DNA from: Agrobacterium tumefaciens
GTDB taxonomy: Bacteria; Pseudomonadota; Alphaproteobacteria; Rhizobiales; Rhizobiaceae
Assembly: GCF_013318015.2 (NCBI RefSeq)
Contig: NZ_CP115841.1
Location: forward strand, 1,860,001 to 1,924,000
Length of the DNA: 64,000 nt
Direction: 5' to 3'
Positions 34,930-44,517 of the stretch are shown here, piece by piece (position 1 is the stretch's first letter; each line of letters starts with the position of its first letter). The translations under genes and the position numbers were made by a program. The notes beneath the pieces were generated by a model. It ran no database searches. It saw nothing but the letters and a program-made list of their open reading frames with translations, and had not been told where the DNA came from.

Positions 34930-36198
34930 TCAGGGCTTGTTGGCCGCCAGCTCTCCGGCTTCCGCTTCCCGCTGAAGATAACGCTCGTCGATTTCAGGCA
35001 GGGGCTTGTCATCGATCGCGGCCTCGAAAGCCACAAGACGTTTGTGGATGGACAGCAGCTCGATGATCGTGGTCCAGGAATTGACCAGATACTGGAACGA
35101 ATTACTGACCTGACCGAAGGCCGTGGCGATCTGCTGGTAGATACCATAGGTGATCTTGCCCGCCACGATGGTGGGAACAAGCATCAGGAGCAGGAACACG
35201 GCATCGGCCTGAATGTAGAAATACCGCGCGACGTTGAAGTAGAGGTAGTGCCAATACATGCGGAAATAGTTTTTCCGCACATTGGAGTAAAGCTCCTTGA
35301 CTGTCGGAGGCTGGGCGCGGTCGGCGTGATCCTCACCGTAGACCAGTTCCTTGCGATAGGCCGCTTCCACACGCTGGTTGCGGAAATTCAGGCCGGGCAG
35401 CTTGATGCCGACCGTCGCCAGAAGCACGGTGCCGAACACGGACCAGACAATCGCCAGCCAGAACAGCGCGTGCGGCACTTCGCCAAGGATCGGCAATTCG
35501 GAGACGTAGGACGACAGCGCAAACAGGATCGGCAGAAACACAACAAGCGTCATGACCGAATTGATCAGGGTAATACCCAATCCCTCCAGCGTGGAGGAGA
35601 ACCGCATCGTATCTTCCTGAACGCGCTGCGAGGCACCTTCGATGTGGCGCAGCTTTTCCCATTTTGACATGTAGAAGTCGTTCATCGCGGTGCGCCAGCG
35701 GAAGATATAATGGCTGGTGAAGAAATCCGTGAGGATCGACACAGCCATGCTGAGAAAGGCGATCTTGGCGAAGACAATCTGAAGACTGTAAAAATCCCAG
35801 ACTTCGATACCCGGCTGTTTTGACAGCGCATTTTGCAGGAGATCGCCGAAAGGCCGCCGGAAATTGTTGATGACGACGGAAATCTGAACGCCGAAATAGG
35901 TCACCGCGATAATCAGCAGCGATCCCCATATGGACCAGAACTTCCAGGGGTGATCCTTGGCGAGAACGGTCCAGACAGCCCCGAACAACACCAGGCACAA
36001 TGCCAGATAGGCGTAGAAGAACAGATTGGCGGGAACCAGAAAATAGCTGAGATCGTAAGGTTCTTGCTCGGGCATCACGTAGCCCCAAGACCTGCCTAGC
36101 CCTTCAACGATGAAGTACCATCCAAGAATGGCGACAAAAGCCCAGACGATGGCGGAGGTGAAGAACAATTTAGGTTTGGGAAAGAAAGAATGAAACAC
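34930..36198 (-). CDS. bacA: Peptide antibiotic transporter SbmA/BacA
   Basis: The 422-residue inner-membrane protein has the SbmA/BacA form of about 400-420 residues with eight hydrophobic segments and no ATPase domain. Diagnostic stretches are PEQEPYDLSYFLVPANLFFY, FFTSHYIFRWRTAMNDFYMSKWEKLRHIEGASQRVQEDTMRFSSTLEGLG and YRKELVYGEDHADRAQPPTVKELYSNVRKNYFRMYWHYLYFN. It imports peptides by the proton gradient and is needed in rhizobia for symbiosis and for normal very-long-chain lipid A. It is monocistronic with a shared terminator. Confidence 0.95.
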   Translation of the reverse strand: MFHSFFPKPKLFFTSAIVWAFVAILGWYFIVEGLGRSWGYVMPEQEPYDLSYFLVPANLFFYAYLALCLVLFGAVWTVLAKDHPWKFWSIWGSLLIIAVTYFGVQISVVINNFRRPFGDLLQNALSKQPGIEVWDFYSLQIVFAKIAFLSMAVSILTDFFTSHYIFRWRTAMNDFYMSKWEKLRHIEGASQRVQEDTMRFSSTLEGLGITLINSVMTLVVFLPILFALSSYVSELPILGEVPHALFWLAIVWSVFGTVLLATVGIKLPGLNFRNQRVEAAYRKELVYGEDHADRAQPPTVKELYSNVRKNYFRMYWHYLYFNVARYFYIQADAVFLLLMLVPTIVAGKITYGIYQQIATAFGQVSNSFQYLVNSWTTIIELLSIHKRLVAFEAAIDDKPLPEIDERYLQREAEAGELAANKP

Positions 36199-36390
36199 GT
36201 TTCGAACTCACGCGCGTTTGAAGTCGGCCATTATTGGCGAAGCACTAGATGGCCCGAACCTAGGGCAGAAATTTGTGCACAGCAACGAAGAAGCGACGAC
36301 CTTAACAAGATGTAAGGCGCAAACGGCGGATCGATCCCGCAAGGAACCCCTGAAATCGCCCCTTGTGAGGCGCAATATGCCCGGGCGGAT

Positions 36391-37581
36391 TTAGCGCCGC
36401 CGCTCTGTGGCGAGAACCGGCAGCATCAGGAGAATGCTGGCGACAAGCACGCCAGAGGCGAGAATACTTGGTGCAGTAAAACTTCCCGTCACCTCGGCAA
36501 TCCAGCCGGCGGCGAGTGGTCCGACGATCTGTCCAGTACCGAAGGCTGCCGTCATCAGCGCAAAGGCGCGGCGTGGGCTTGGGCCTGCGAATTCCCGGCC
36601 GAGCTGAAGGCCATAGGCGGTGATGACCATGAAGGTCAGCCCCAGAAGCAGACCGCCGGCAAGCACGCCCGGAACGGGTGGCAGCATGACGGAAGCGAAG
36701 ACGCCGATGGCTTCCACGGCAAGCACGATCACGAAAGCGCGCTTCAGCCCCTGCGATTTCAAGACTGGCTTCCAGAGGAAAAGCGAAATGGCGGCGGCAC
36801 ATCCCGTCACGAACCAGGCCAGAAACTCCACGAAAGCGCCGGCAGCAGCCATGCGGGCAATCGCAACAATGAAGGTGGCGGTGATGACGTAACCGAAGCC
36901 GAACAGCCCATAGGCGAGCGTCGTCAGAAAGAGCGGCTTCGTCCGTTTGAGCGGCGGCTCCGACAGCGCAGAGGCATGCCGGGGTGGCCCGGCGGGCATC
37001 ACCCGCCAGACGAGAAGAAACGTGGCGAAGGAAAAGACGGCACCGGCAATCCACTCCTCCCGCCAGGAGGCACCGCCGCCATCAAAAACGACGCCGATGA
37101 GATAGACCACAAGCGAGGAAATCGCGATGCCGGCACCGACGCCGCCATAATGCAGCGCCTGAATATGGTCCTTGCCAGCTTTCATGGCGTGGCCGATGAC
37201 GATCTGCGACGTGAAGATCATGGTCATCGCACTGGCAACGCCGGCGAAAAACCGGATCAGGGTGAAGGCCGCAACGGAGTTGAAGGCGGCCATGGCAAGC
37301 AGCAACGCGCCCGTGGAAAACAAGCCACAAAGGGCGACCAGCCGTTCGCGTCCCGAGCCCCAGGAATAGGCGGCGAGAACCGCCCCCGCGAGATAACCGG
37401 CGAAATTTCCAGCCGCGACGATACCCGCATCCCCCGCCGATAGCGGAACATCAGCCATCATGCCGGGAAGAACGGGGGTGAAGGAAAAACGGCCGAAGCC
37501 CATGGCGGACGCCATCATCAAGGCGCCGGCGAAACCGAGTGCAGTCAGATGTTTGGGGGAAAGTGGCTTGTCGATGCTCAT
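36391..37581 (-). CDS. YbfB/YjiJ family MFS transporter
   Basis: The 396-residue protein has 12 membrane segments. Typical family elements are GFGRFSFTPVLPGMMAD after TM1 and RFFAGVASAMTMIF, HYGGVGAGIAISSLVVYLIG and PRRAFALMTAAFGTGQIVGPLAAGWIAE later on. Substrate is unknown. The start at 37581 (MSIDKPLSPKH) is favoured over a 38-residue longer frame because the extension is not family-like. It is downstream of map on the same strand with a 110-base gap. Confidence 0.88.
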   Translation of the reverse strand: MSIDKPLSPKHLTALGFAGALMMASAMGFGRFSFTPVLPGMMADVPLSAGDAGIVAAGNFAGYLAGAVLAAYSWGSGRERLVALCGLFSTGALLLAMAAFNSVAAFTLIRFFAGVASAMTMIFTSQIVIGHAMKAGKDHIQALHYGGVGAGIAISSLVVYLIGVVFDGGGASWREEWIAGAVFSFATFLLVWRVMPAGPPRHASALSEPPLKRTKPLFLTTLAYGLFGFGYVITATFIVAIARMAAAGAFVEFLAWFVTGCAAAISLFLWKPVLKSQGLKRAFVIVLAVEAIGVFASVMLPPVPGVLAGGLLLGLTFMVITAYGLQLGREFAGPSPRRAFALMTAAFGTGQIVGPLAAGWIAEVTGSFTAPSILASGVLVASILLMLPVLATERRR

Positions 37582-37691
37582 GTACGGCTTATCGCAACCG
37601 CACTGCCACGGAACAAGCGAGTTATTTTGATCGGCAGCATAAGCCGTCTTTATTGGTACGAGATGCGAGATCCCGTCGCCTGCGCATCCCC

Positions 37692-38444
37692 TCACTCAAC
37701 CAGCGTCAGCACCAGCGGGCCGTTCTTCGTAGCAACCACGGTATGTTCATACTGCACGGTCGGCGCGCTCGGATCGCTATAGAGCGTCCACGGATCGTCG
37801 TCGCCATCTTCGGCCCAATAGGCACCCGTCGACAGGAAGGGTTCAACGGTGAAGACCATGCCCTCCTGCATGATGCGCCGCTCACCCTTGTCCGGCCAGG
37901 TCGCCAGTTCCTTCGGCTCCTCATGCAGGGAGCGGCCGATGCCGTGGCTCGCCAGATTGGTGATCAGCGTGTAGCGGTTCTTTTTTGCAAAGGAGCCGAT
38001 GGCATTGCCGATATCGGCAAAGGGCCGACCGGTTTTCACCTGCTGCAAGCCCGTCCACATGGCGCGCTTGCCATCGCGGCACAGCCGCTCGATCTCCTTT
38101 TTTACCGGCGGCACGGCGAAAGACGAGCCCGTATCGCCGAAGAAACCGCTCTTCACCGCCGAGACATCGATATTGACGAGATCGCCCGCCTTGATGATGC
38201 GCGGGCCCGGAATGCCATGCGCAACCTCTTCGTTGACGCTGATGCAGGTCGCGCCGGGAAACTGGTAGCAGAACTCCGGCGCCGATTGCGCGTCGTTATC
38301 CTCCAGTACCTTTCGGCCGATCGCATCCAGTTCGGCCGTGGTGATACCGGGTTCCAGCGCATCCGCCATGGTCTGCATGGCCACGGCGCAGATGCGACCG
38401 ATATCCTTTAGCAAAACCAGTTCTTCGTCGGTGGAGATGACCAT
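37692..38444 (-). CDS. map: Type I methionine aminopeptidase
   Basis: The 250-residue enzyme removes N-terminal Met from nascent proteins. The five metal ligands appear in order: Asp in NIDVSA, Asp in GDTGSSF, His in SHGIGRSLHEEP, Glu in FTVEPF and Glu in VQYEHTVV. It lacks the zinc-finger extension of eukaryotic type Ia. It may be a second paralogue rather than the main map gene, since rhizobia commonly have more than one; this cannot be told from the window. Confidence 0.94.
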   Translation of the reverse strand: MVISTDEELVLLKDIGRICAVAMQTMADALEPGITTAELDAIGRKVLEDNDAQSAPEFCYQFPGATCISVNEEVAHGIPGPRIIKAGDLVNIDVSAVKSGFFGDTGSSFAVPPVKKEIERLCRDGKRAMWTGLQQVKTGRPFADIGNAIGSFAKKNRYTLITNLASHGIGRSLHEEPKELATWPDKGERRIMQEGMVFTVEPFLSTGAYWAEDGDDDPWTLYSDPSAPTVQYEHTVVATKNGPLVLTLVE

Positions 38445-38498
38445 GTTTCTGTCCGTCGTTCTAAATGGCGGGTCTGAAGACGCCCGCCTTGGTAATAA

Positions 38499-39560
38499 TC
38501 AGGCCGTGGCTTTCACCGGATCGGCACTCCCCGTCAATTCTTTTCTGACAACAGGCGCGACTTTCGTACCATAAAGCTCGATGCCGCGCATGATCTGGTC
38601 ATGCGGCATCAGGCCGATTGCCATCTGCAACAGGAAACGGTCGTTCTTGAAAACGCCATGCGCCTTGATGATCTTTTCCGCCACCAGCTCAGGTTCTCCA
38701 AGGAAGAGGTTGCCCTCCGGCCCACGCGCCGCATCGAAATGCGCGCGGTTTGTCGGACCCCAGCCGCGCTCGCGGCCGATGCGGTTCATCACCTCTGCCT
38801 GCGGTCCGTAAAACTGGTCCGCCGCCTTGTCGGTGGTGTCGGCAATGAAGCCGTGCACGTTGATGCTGGTGCGCAGCCTGGTCTTTTCCTGCCCCGCCCG
38901 GCGTGCAGCTTCGTGATAGAGATCGAACAGCGGCGCGAAACGGCGATATTCGCCGCCGATGATGGCGAGCGCCACCGGCAGCCCCATGGCGCCGGCCCGC
39001 GCCACCGATTGCGGCGTGCCGCCAACCGCGATCCAGACCGGCAGACGCTCCTGAAGAGGACGCGGATAGACCCCGCGCCCATTGATGGCCGGATGTTTGG
39101 TGCCGGACCAGGTGACGATTTCGTTCTCGCGCAGCGCCAAGAGCAGATCGAGCTTTTCTGCAAACAGCACGTCATAGTCTTCGAGGTCGTAACCGAACAG
39201 GGGGTAAGATTCGATGAAGGAACCGCGCCCGGCCATGATTTCGGCACGGCCGTTCGACAGGAGATCGACGGTGGAGAATTGCTGGAAGACCCGGACCGGA
39301 TCATCCGAACTCAGAACCGAGACAGCGCTCGTCAGGCGGATATTCTTCGTCTTCACCGCCGCCGCCGCAAGCACGGTGGAGGGTGAGGACGCGACATAGT
39401 CCGGGCGGTGATGTTCACCCAGCCCAAACACATCCAGTCCGACCTGATCGGCAAGCTCGATTTCCTCAAGCAGTTCGCGCAGCCGGCGCGCACCTTCCGG
39501 CCCACGGCCATCGGCGGGGTTGGGATTGACATCCGCAAAAGTGTAAAGACCGAGTTCCAT
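38499..39560 (-). CDS. LLM class flavin-dependent oxidoreductase
   Basis: The 353-residue protein has the luciferase-like monooxygenase barrel: [16 protein letters not shown] at the start, [84 protein letters not shown] for the flavin site, and the loop [31 protein letters not shown]. These features fit the group often annotated LLM class or atu2307-like SP_0267 family. The substrate is unknown. It is divergent from bdhA across 232 bases. Confidence 0.88.
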   Translation of the reverse strand: MELGLYTFADVNPNPADGRGPEGARRLRELLEEIELADQVGLDVFGLGEHHRPDYVASSPSTVLAAAAVKTKNIRLTSAVSVLSSDDPVRVFQQFSTVDLLSNGRAEIMAGRGSFIESYPLFGYDLEDYDVLFAEKLDLLLALRENEIVTWSGTKHPAINGRGVYPRPLQERLPVWIAVGGTPQSVARAGAMGLPVALAIIGGEYRRFAPLFDLYHEAARRAGQEKTRLRTSINVHGFIADTTDKAADQFYGPQAEVMNRIGRERGWGPTNRAHFDAARGPEGNLFLGEPELVAEKIIKAHGVFKNDRFLLQMAIGLMPHDQIMRGIELYGTKVAPVVRKELTGSADPVKATA

Positions 39561-39699
39561 AGACGATACCTCTGTTTGATTGTCTGAGAGATAGGCACGG
39601 ACGGCCCTTCAGACAAATGCAAAATCTGGCGTAAAATCTGGATGCTTAGCTTCGAAAAAGTGGATGGACGCCGGCGCATTATGCCCCATGCCGGCCTCC

Positions 39700-39723
39700 C
39701 CCGAAATCGCGCCCGAAATCGCG
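39700..39723 (+). repeat. 12-bp perfect tandem duplication
   Basis: CCCGAAATCGCG occurs twice head to tail at 39700-39711 and 39712-39723, in the divergent promoter region of bdhA and the LLM gene. Confidence 0.7.
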
Positions 39724-39792
39724 ATTGCCAGCCCGCCCCCTTTGGGCATAACCTGCTTAAATATGTGCGAAGTAATGCAAAAAGGGGAAAGC

Positions 39793-40569
39793 ATGCATCG
39801 GACAGTTATCGTGACAGGCTCCACAAGTGGCATCGGCCTTGGCATCGCACAGAGATTTGCGAGGGAGGGCGCGAATATCGTGCTGAATGGCTTCGGCGAC
39901 GAAGACGAAATTGAAAAACTCCGCCTCTTGCTGGAGGCCGAAAGTGGCGGGCGTGTGCTCTACCACCCGGCAGATATGACGAAACCGGACGAGATTGCCG
40001 ATCTCATCAATTCCGCGCATGAAAAGCTTGGTTCGGTCGATGTGCTCGTCAACAATGCCGGCATTCAGCATATCGCTCCGATCGAGGAGTTTCCGACGGA
40101 AAAGTGGGATTGGATCATCGCCATCAATCTGACCAGTTCCTTCCATACGATGCGCGTTGCGATACCCCTGATGAAGAAGGCCGGCAAAGGCCGTATCATC
40201 AACATTGCCTCTGCCCACGGTCTCGTCGCCTCGCCGTTCAAATCGGCCTATGTGGCAGCCAAGCACGGCATCATGGGCCTGACGAAGACGGCGGCGCTCG
40301 AGCTTGCGCAGACGGGCGTCACCGTCAACGCCATCTGTCCCGGTTATGTGCTGACGCCGCTCGTCGAAAAGCAGATACCGGAAATGGCCAAGGTGCGCGG
40401 CATCAGCGAAGAGGCGGTGAAGAACGACGTGATGCTGGAATTGCAGGCGACAAAGCAATTCGTCACCATCGATGACGTGGCAGCAGCGGCGCTGTTTCTG
40501 GCAAGCGATGCCGCCAGCAACATTACCGGCACGCATATTTCCGTCGATGGCGGCTGGACAGCGCAATAA
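39793..40569 (+). CDS. bdhA: 3-hydroxybutyrate dehydrogenase
   Basis: The 258-residue short-chain dehydrogenase oxidises D-3-hydroxybutyrate to acetoacetate in polyhydroxybutyrate breakdown. It has the NAD motif TGSTSGIGLG, NNAGIQH, the catalytic Ser (IASAHGLVAS), and YVAAKHG (Tyr/Lys). The SPFKSAY and ICPGYVLTPLVEKQI segments are characteristic of bacterial HBDH. GGGGA precedes ATG39793; an upstream in-frame start would add 43 residues with no family similarity. It precedes the xdh genes but is separated from them by a 12-bp perfect inverted repeat, so it may be a separate transcript. Confidence 0.93.
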   Translation: MHRTVIVTGSTSGIGLGIAQRFAREGANIVLNGFGDEDEIEKLRLLLEAESGGRVLYHPADMTKPDEIADLINSAHEKLGSVDVLVNNAGIQHIAPIEEFPTEKWDWIIAINLTSSFHTMRVAIPLMKKAGKGRIINIASAHGLVASPFKSAYVAAKHGIMGLTKTAALELAQTGVTVNAICPGYVLTPLVEKQIPEMAKVRGISEEAVKNDVMLELQATKQFVTIDDVAAAALFLASDAASNITGTHISVDGGWTAQ

Positions 40570-40582
40570 TCGATGACATCTC

Positions 40583-40619
40583 TTTCCGTTTTGGAAACAA
40601 TGAATTGCCAAAACGGAAA
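40583..40619. promoter_or_regulatory. 12-bp perfect inverted repeat between bdhA and xdhA
   Basis: TTTCCGTTTTGG (40583-40594) and CCAAAACGGAAA (40608-40619) flank a 13-base spacer. No T tract follows on either strand, so an operator for the xdh operon is at least as likely as a terminator. Confidence 0.5.
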
Positions 40620-40693
40620 TCGATATGCGCGCGCGGGCGTGCATAGATAGCAGATTGGGAACCGGCTCAACCGGACAAAAAGCAAGGCAGTGC

Positions 40694-42163
40694 ATGAACG
40701 ACGCGATCAGCTTCATCCTCAACAGCGAAACCATTTCGCTTAAGGGTTTCGGACCGACAGACACGCTTCTCGATTATCTCCGCCTTCAAAGACGGCTGAC
40801 CGGGACGAAAGAAGGCTGTGCTGAAGGTGACTGCGGCGCCTGCACGGTGTTGGTAGGGCGGCTTGTTGATGGCTCGCTGCGTTATGAAAGCGTCAATGCC
40901 TGCATCCGCTTTTTGGGCTCGCTGCATGCAACCCATATCGTGACGGTAGAGCATCTGGCCGGCCGCGATGGCACGCTTCACCCCGTGCAGCAGGCAATGG
41001 TGGATTTCCACGGTTCCCAATGCGGTTTCTGCACGCCGGGCTTCATCATGTCGCTCTACGGCCTGTGGCTTGCCAGCGAAAACCCGTCCCGCGCCGATAT
41101 TGAAAAGGCACTGCAAGGCAATCTCTGTCGATGCACGGGTTACGAGCCGATTGTACGGGCTGCCGAAAAGATTGCAGCCGCCCGCCCGAGTGCGCTGTTC
41201 GACCCGCTGCAACGCGACCGCACCGATATCATGGCAAGGCTCTGGGCGATCCGCGCCAATGAGACCATTACGGTCACCCGCGGCGAGGATCGGACCATCA
41301 TCCCGGCAACGCTTGCTGAATTGACCGATATCTATGCCGCCGAGCCGAAGGCTACCATCGTTGCCGGTTCCACCGATGTCGGCCTGTGGGTGACAAAGCA
41401 GATGCGGGCGCTTAACCCTGTCATCTTCATCAACAACCTCGGCGATCTGCAGGGTATTGCCGTGGATGAGAACGGCGTGACGCTCGGTGCCGGTGTCACC
41501 TACAGCCAGGCCTTCAAGACCATTGCAGAACATTTCCCGCCGCTTGCCCGGCTGTTCGATCGTCTTGGCGGCGAACAGGTGCGCAATATGGGAACCATCG
41601 GCGGCAACATCGCCAACGGTTCACCCATCGGCGACACGCCCCCGGCCCTGATCGCGCTCGGCGCCACGCTCACCTTGCACTCGTCTTCCGGCAGCCGCAC
41701 CTTGCCGCTGGAAAGCTACTTCATCGATTATGGCAAGCAGGACCGGCTGAGCGGCGAATTCGTCGAAAAGCTGTTCATTCCGTTCCAGAAACCCGAAAGC
41801 CACTATGCCGTCTACAAGATTTCAAAGCGACGCGACGAGGATATCTCCGCTCTCTGCGCCGCCTTCAATCTGACGCTCGATGCCGATGGCGCAGTCGAAA
41901 ACATCCGCATCGCCTTCGGCGGTATGGCCGGCACGCCGAAACGCGCCGCGCATCTTGAGGCGGCACTTCTCGGCAAGCCCTGGTCTCAGGAAACGATCGA
42001 TGCGGCACGCGATGCGCTGGACGATGATTTCACCCCGCTGACCGATTGGCGCGCCACCGCCGAATATCGGCAACTGACGGCCAAGAATTTGCTGACACGG
42101 TTTTTCCTCGAGACATCAGGGGAAAAGCAGGAACTTGCCCGCTTCTCGCTGGAGGAGGCTTGA
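40694..42163 (+). CDS. xdhA: Xanthine dehydrogenase small subunit XdhA (2Fe-2S and FAD)
   Basis: The 489-residue subunit carries two [2Fe-2S] clusters in its first 150 residues: plant-type ligands Cys42, 47, 50 and 70, and alpha-helical cluster ligands Cys110, 113, 145 and 147. An FAD domain of the CO-dehydrogenase flavoprotein type follows (TIVAGSTDVGLWVTKQ, GGEQVRNMGTIGGNIANGSPIGDTPPALIALGA, about 215-330). It passes electrons from the molybdenum site to NAD+. It is the first gene of xdhABC; xdhB starts three bases after its stop codon. Confidence 0.96.
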   Translation: MNDAISFILNSETISLKGFGPTDTLLDYLRLQRRLTGTKEGCAEGDCGACTVLVGRLVDGSLRYESVNACIRFLGSLHATHIVTVEHLAGRDGTLHPVQQAMVDFHGSQCGFCTPGFIMSLYGLWLASENPSRADIEKALQGNLCRCTGYEPIVRAAEKIAAARPSALFDPLQRDRTDIMARLWAIRANETITVTRGEDRTIIPATLAELTDIYAAEPKATIVAGSTDVGLWVTKQMRALNPVIFINNLGDLQGIAVDENGVTLGAGVTYSQAFKTIAEHFPPLARLFDRLGGEQVRNMGTIGGNIANGSPIGDTPPALIALGATLTLHSSSGSRTLPLESYFIDYGKQDRLSGEFVEKLFIPFQKPESHYAVYKISKRRDEDISALCAAFNLTLDADGAVENIRIAFGGMAGTPKRAAHLEAALLGKPWSQETIDAARDALDDDFTPLTDWRATAEYRQLTAKNLLTRFFLETSGEKQELARFSLEEA

Positions 42164-42166
42164 ACC

Positions 42167-44506
42167 ATGGACACGACAAGCTTCGATAAGACCAAGACCG
42201 AAATCGACGGCCCTGTACACGCCTCGCTCAGGCACGATTCCGCCCATAAACATGTGACGGGCAGCGCCGAATATATCGACGATATTCCCGAACCCGCCGG
42301 CCTCGTTCACGGCGCGCTTGGCCTTTCCGACCGGGCCCATGCCGAAATCGTCTCGATGGACCTTTCCGAAGTGGAAGCTACGCCGGGCGTGTTATGGGTG
42401 ATGACAGGCAAAGACGTGCCCGGCGAAAACGACGTCTCCTCCGGCGGGCGTCATGACGAGCCGCTGCTGGCCGAAACGAAGGTTGAATTTCACGGCCAGC
42501 CGATCTTCGCGGTCTTTGCTGAAAGCCGCGATATTGCCCGCAAGGCCGCCCGCAGGGCGAAAATCGTCTACAAGGACCTGCCGCATTTCACCGATATCGA
42601 CACGGCGATTGAAAATGGCGGTGCGCTCGTCATCGATCCGATGACGCTGAAGCGTGGCGATGCGAAGCTCGAAATGGACGTGGCACCCCGCCGCCTGACC
42701 GGCACGATGCGGATCGGCGGGCAGGAGCATTTTTATCTCGAAAGCCACATCGCCATGGCCGTGCCGGGCGAGGACGATGAGGTGACGCTGTGGAGCTCCA
42801 CCCAGCATCCGAGCGAAATCCAGCACATTGTCAGCCACATCCTTCAGGTGCCATCCAATGCCGTCACGGTGCAGGTGCGGCGCATGGGCGGCGGTTTCGG
42901 CGGCAAGGAAACCCAGGGAAACCAGTTCGCAGCCCTTTGCGCCATTGCCGCCAAGAAGCTGAACCGGGCCGTGAAAATCCGCCCCGACCGCGACGAAGAC
43001 ATGACCGCCACCGGCAAACGCCACGATTTCCGCGTCGATTACGAGCTAGGCTTTGATGAGGAAGGCCGCATCCACGCCGTTGACGCCACCTATGCCGCCC
43101 GCTGCGGTTTTTCCTCTGACCTTTCCGGCCCGGTCACCGACCGCGCGCTCTTCCATGCGGATTCCAGCTATTTCTACCCGCATGTGCACCTCACCTCGCG
43201 GCCGTTGAAAACCCACACCGTCTCCAACACCGCTTTTCGCGGTTTCGGCGGCCCGCAGGGCATGCTCGGGGCTGAGCGGTTCATCGAGGAAATCGCCTAT
43301 GCCGTCGGCAAGGACCCGCTCGATGTCCGCAAGCTCAATTTCTATGGCGAGACCGGTTCGGGCCGCACCACAACCCCCTATCATCAGGAGGTCGAGGACA
43401 ACATCATCGCCCGCGTCGTCGAGGAACTGGAAGCCTCCAGCGAATACCGCGCGCGCAGGCAGGCAATTGTCGAGTTCAACAAGACCAGCCCGATCATCCG
43501 CAAGGGCATTGCGCTCACCCCTGTCAAATTCGGCATCTCCTTCACCATGACCGCCTTCAATCAGGCGGGCGCGCTGGTGCATATCTATAATGACGGTTCG
43601 ATCCACCTGAACCACGGCGGCACCGAAATGGGCCAGGGCCTCTACACCAAGGTGGCGCAGGTGGTGGCCGATGCCTTCCAGGTGGATATTGGCCGGGTGA
43701 AAATCACCGCCACGACCACGGGCAAGGTGCCCAATACGTCGGCCACGGCCGCCTCGTCCGGTACGGACCTTAATGGCATGGCCGCCTATGACGCCGCCCG
43801 CCAGATCCGGGAAAGGCTCATCAAATTCGCCGCCGAGAACTGGAACGTGCCGGAAGAAGAGGTTGTCTTCCTGCCAAACCGGGTGCGCATCGGGCTTGAG
43901 GAAATCGCCTTCAACGATTTCATCAAACGAGCCTATTTCGCCCGCGTCCAGCTTTCCGCCGCCGGTTTTTACAAGACGCCGAAAATCCATTGGGATCGTG
44001 CCGCAGGCCGCGGCACGCCGTTTTATTATTTCGCCTATGGCGCGGCCTGTTCGGAAGTGTCGATCGATACACTGACCGGCGAATACATGATGGAACGCAC
44101 CGATATTCTCCACGATGTCGGCAAGTCGCTGAACCCGGCCATCGATATCGGCCAGGTGGAAGGCGCCTTCGTGCAGGGCATGGGCTGGCTGACGACGGAG
44201 GAATTATGGTGGGACGGCAAGGGGCGGCTGCGCACCCACGCTCCCTCCACCTACAAGATCCCGCTTGCCTCCGACCGGCCGAAGATTTTCAACGTTCAAC
44301 TGGCGGAATGGTCGGAAAACGCCGAGCCCACCATCGGCCGCTCCAAGGCCGTGGGCGAACCGCCTTTCATGCTGGCGATCTCGGTTCTCGAAGCACTCTC
44401 CATGGCCGTCGCGTCCATCGCCGACTACAAGGTCTGCCCACGCCTCGATGCGCCGGCAACGCCCGAGCGGGTGCTGATGGCGGTGGAACGGTTGAAGAAG
44501 GTGTGA
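42167..44506 (+). CDS. xdhB: Xanthine dehydrogenase large subunit XdhB (molybdopterin)
   Basis: The 779-residue subunit binds the Mo-pterin cofactor and oxidises hypoxanthine to xanthine and then urate. Typical motifs are QEHFYLESHIAMAVPGE, VRRMGGGFGGKETQGN, NTAFRGFGGPQGM, HLNHGGTEMGQGLYTKVAQVVADAF and the C-terminal GEPPFMLAISVLEAL, where the active-site Glu lies near residue 730. It lies three bases after xdhA and 11 bases before xdhC. Confidence 0.97.
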   Translation: MDTTSFDKTKTEIDGPVHASLRHDSAHKHVTGSAEYIDDIPEPAGLVHGALGLSDRAHAEIVSMDLSEVEATPGVLWVMTGKDVPGENDVSSGGRHDEPLLAETKVEFHGQPIFAVFAESRDIARKAARRAKIVYKDLPHFTDIDTAIENGGALVIDPMTLKRGDAKLEMDVAPRRLTGTMRIGGQEHFYLESHIAMAVPGEDDEVTLWSSTQHPSEIQHIVSHILQVPSNAVTVQVRRMGGGFGGKETQGNQFAALCAIAAKKLNRAVKIRPDRDEDMTATGKRHDFRVDYELGFDEEGRIHAVDATYAARCGFSSDLSGPVTDRALFHADSSYFYPHVHLTSRPLKTHTVSNTAFRGFGGPQGMLGAERFIEEIAYAVGKDPLDVRKLNFYGETGSGRTTTPYHQEVEDNIIARVVEELEASSEYRARRQAIVEFNKTSPIIRKGIALTPVKFGISFTMTAFNQAGALVHIYNDGSIHLNHGGTEMGQGLYTKVAQVVADAFQVDIGRVKITATTTGKVPNTSATAASSGTDLNGMAAYDAARQIRERLIKFAAENWNVPEEEVVFLPNRVRIGLEEIAFNDFIKRAYFARVQLSAAGFYKTPKIHWDRAAGRGTPFYYFAYGAACSEVSIDTLTGEYMMERTDILHDVGKSLNPAIDIGQVEGAFVQGMGWLTTEELWWDGKGRLRTHAPSTYKIPLASDRPKIFNVQLAEWSENAEPTIGRSKAVGEPPFMLAISVLEALSMAVASIADYKVCPRLDAPATPERVLMAVERLKKV

Positions 44507-44517
44507 GGGGAGACATA

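Noticed and set aside
33873..35180. 435-codon minus-strand frame over the polysaccharide deacetylase gene
   Set aside because: It crosses a strong terminator and is antisense to a signal-peptide-bearing enzyme.
43046..44113. 355-codon minus-strand frame inside xdhB
   Set aside because: Antisense shadow; no domain; xdhB motifs on the plus strand are unambiguous.
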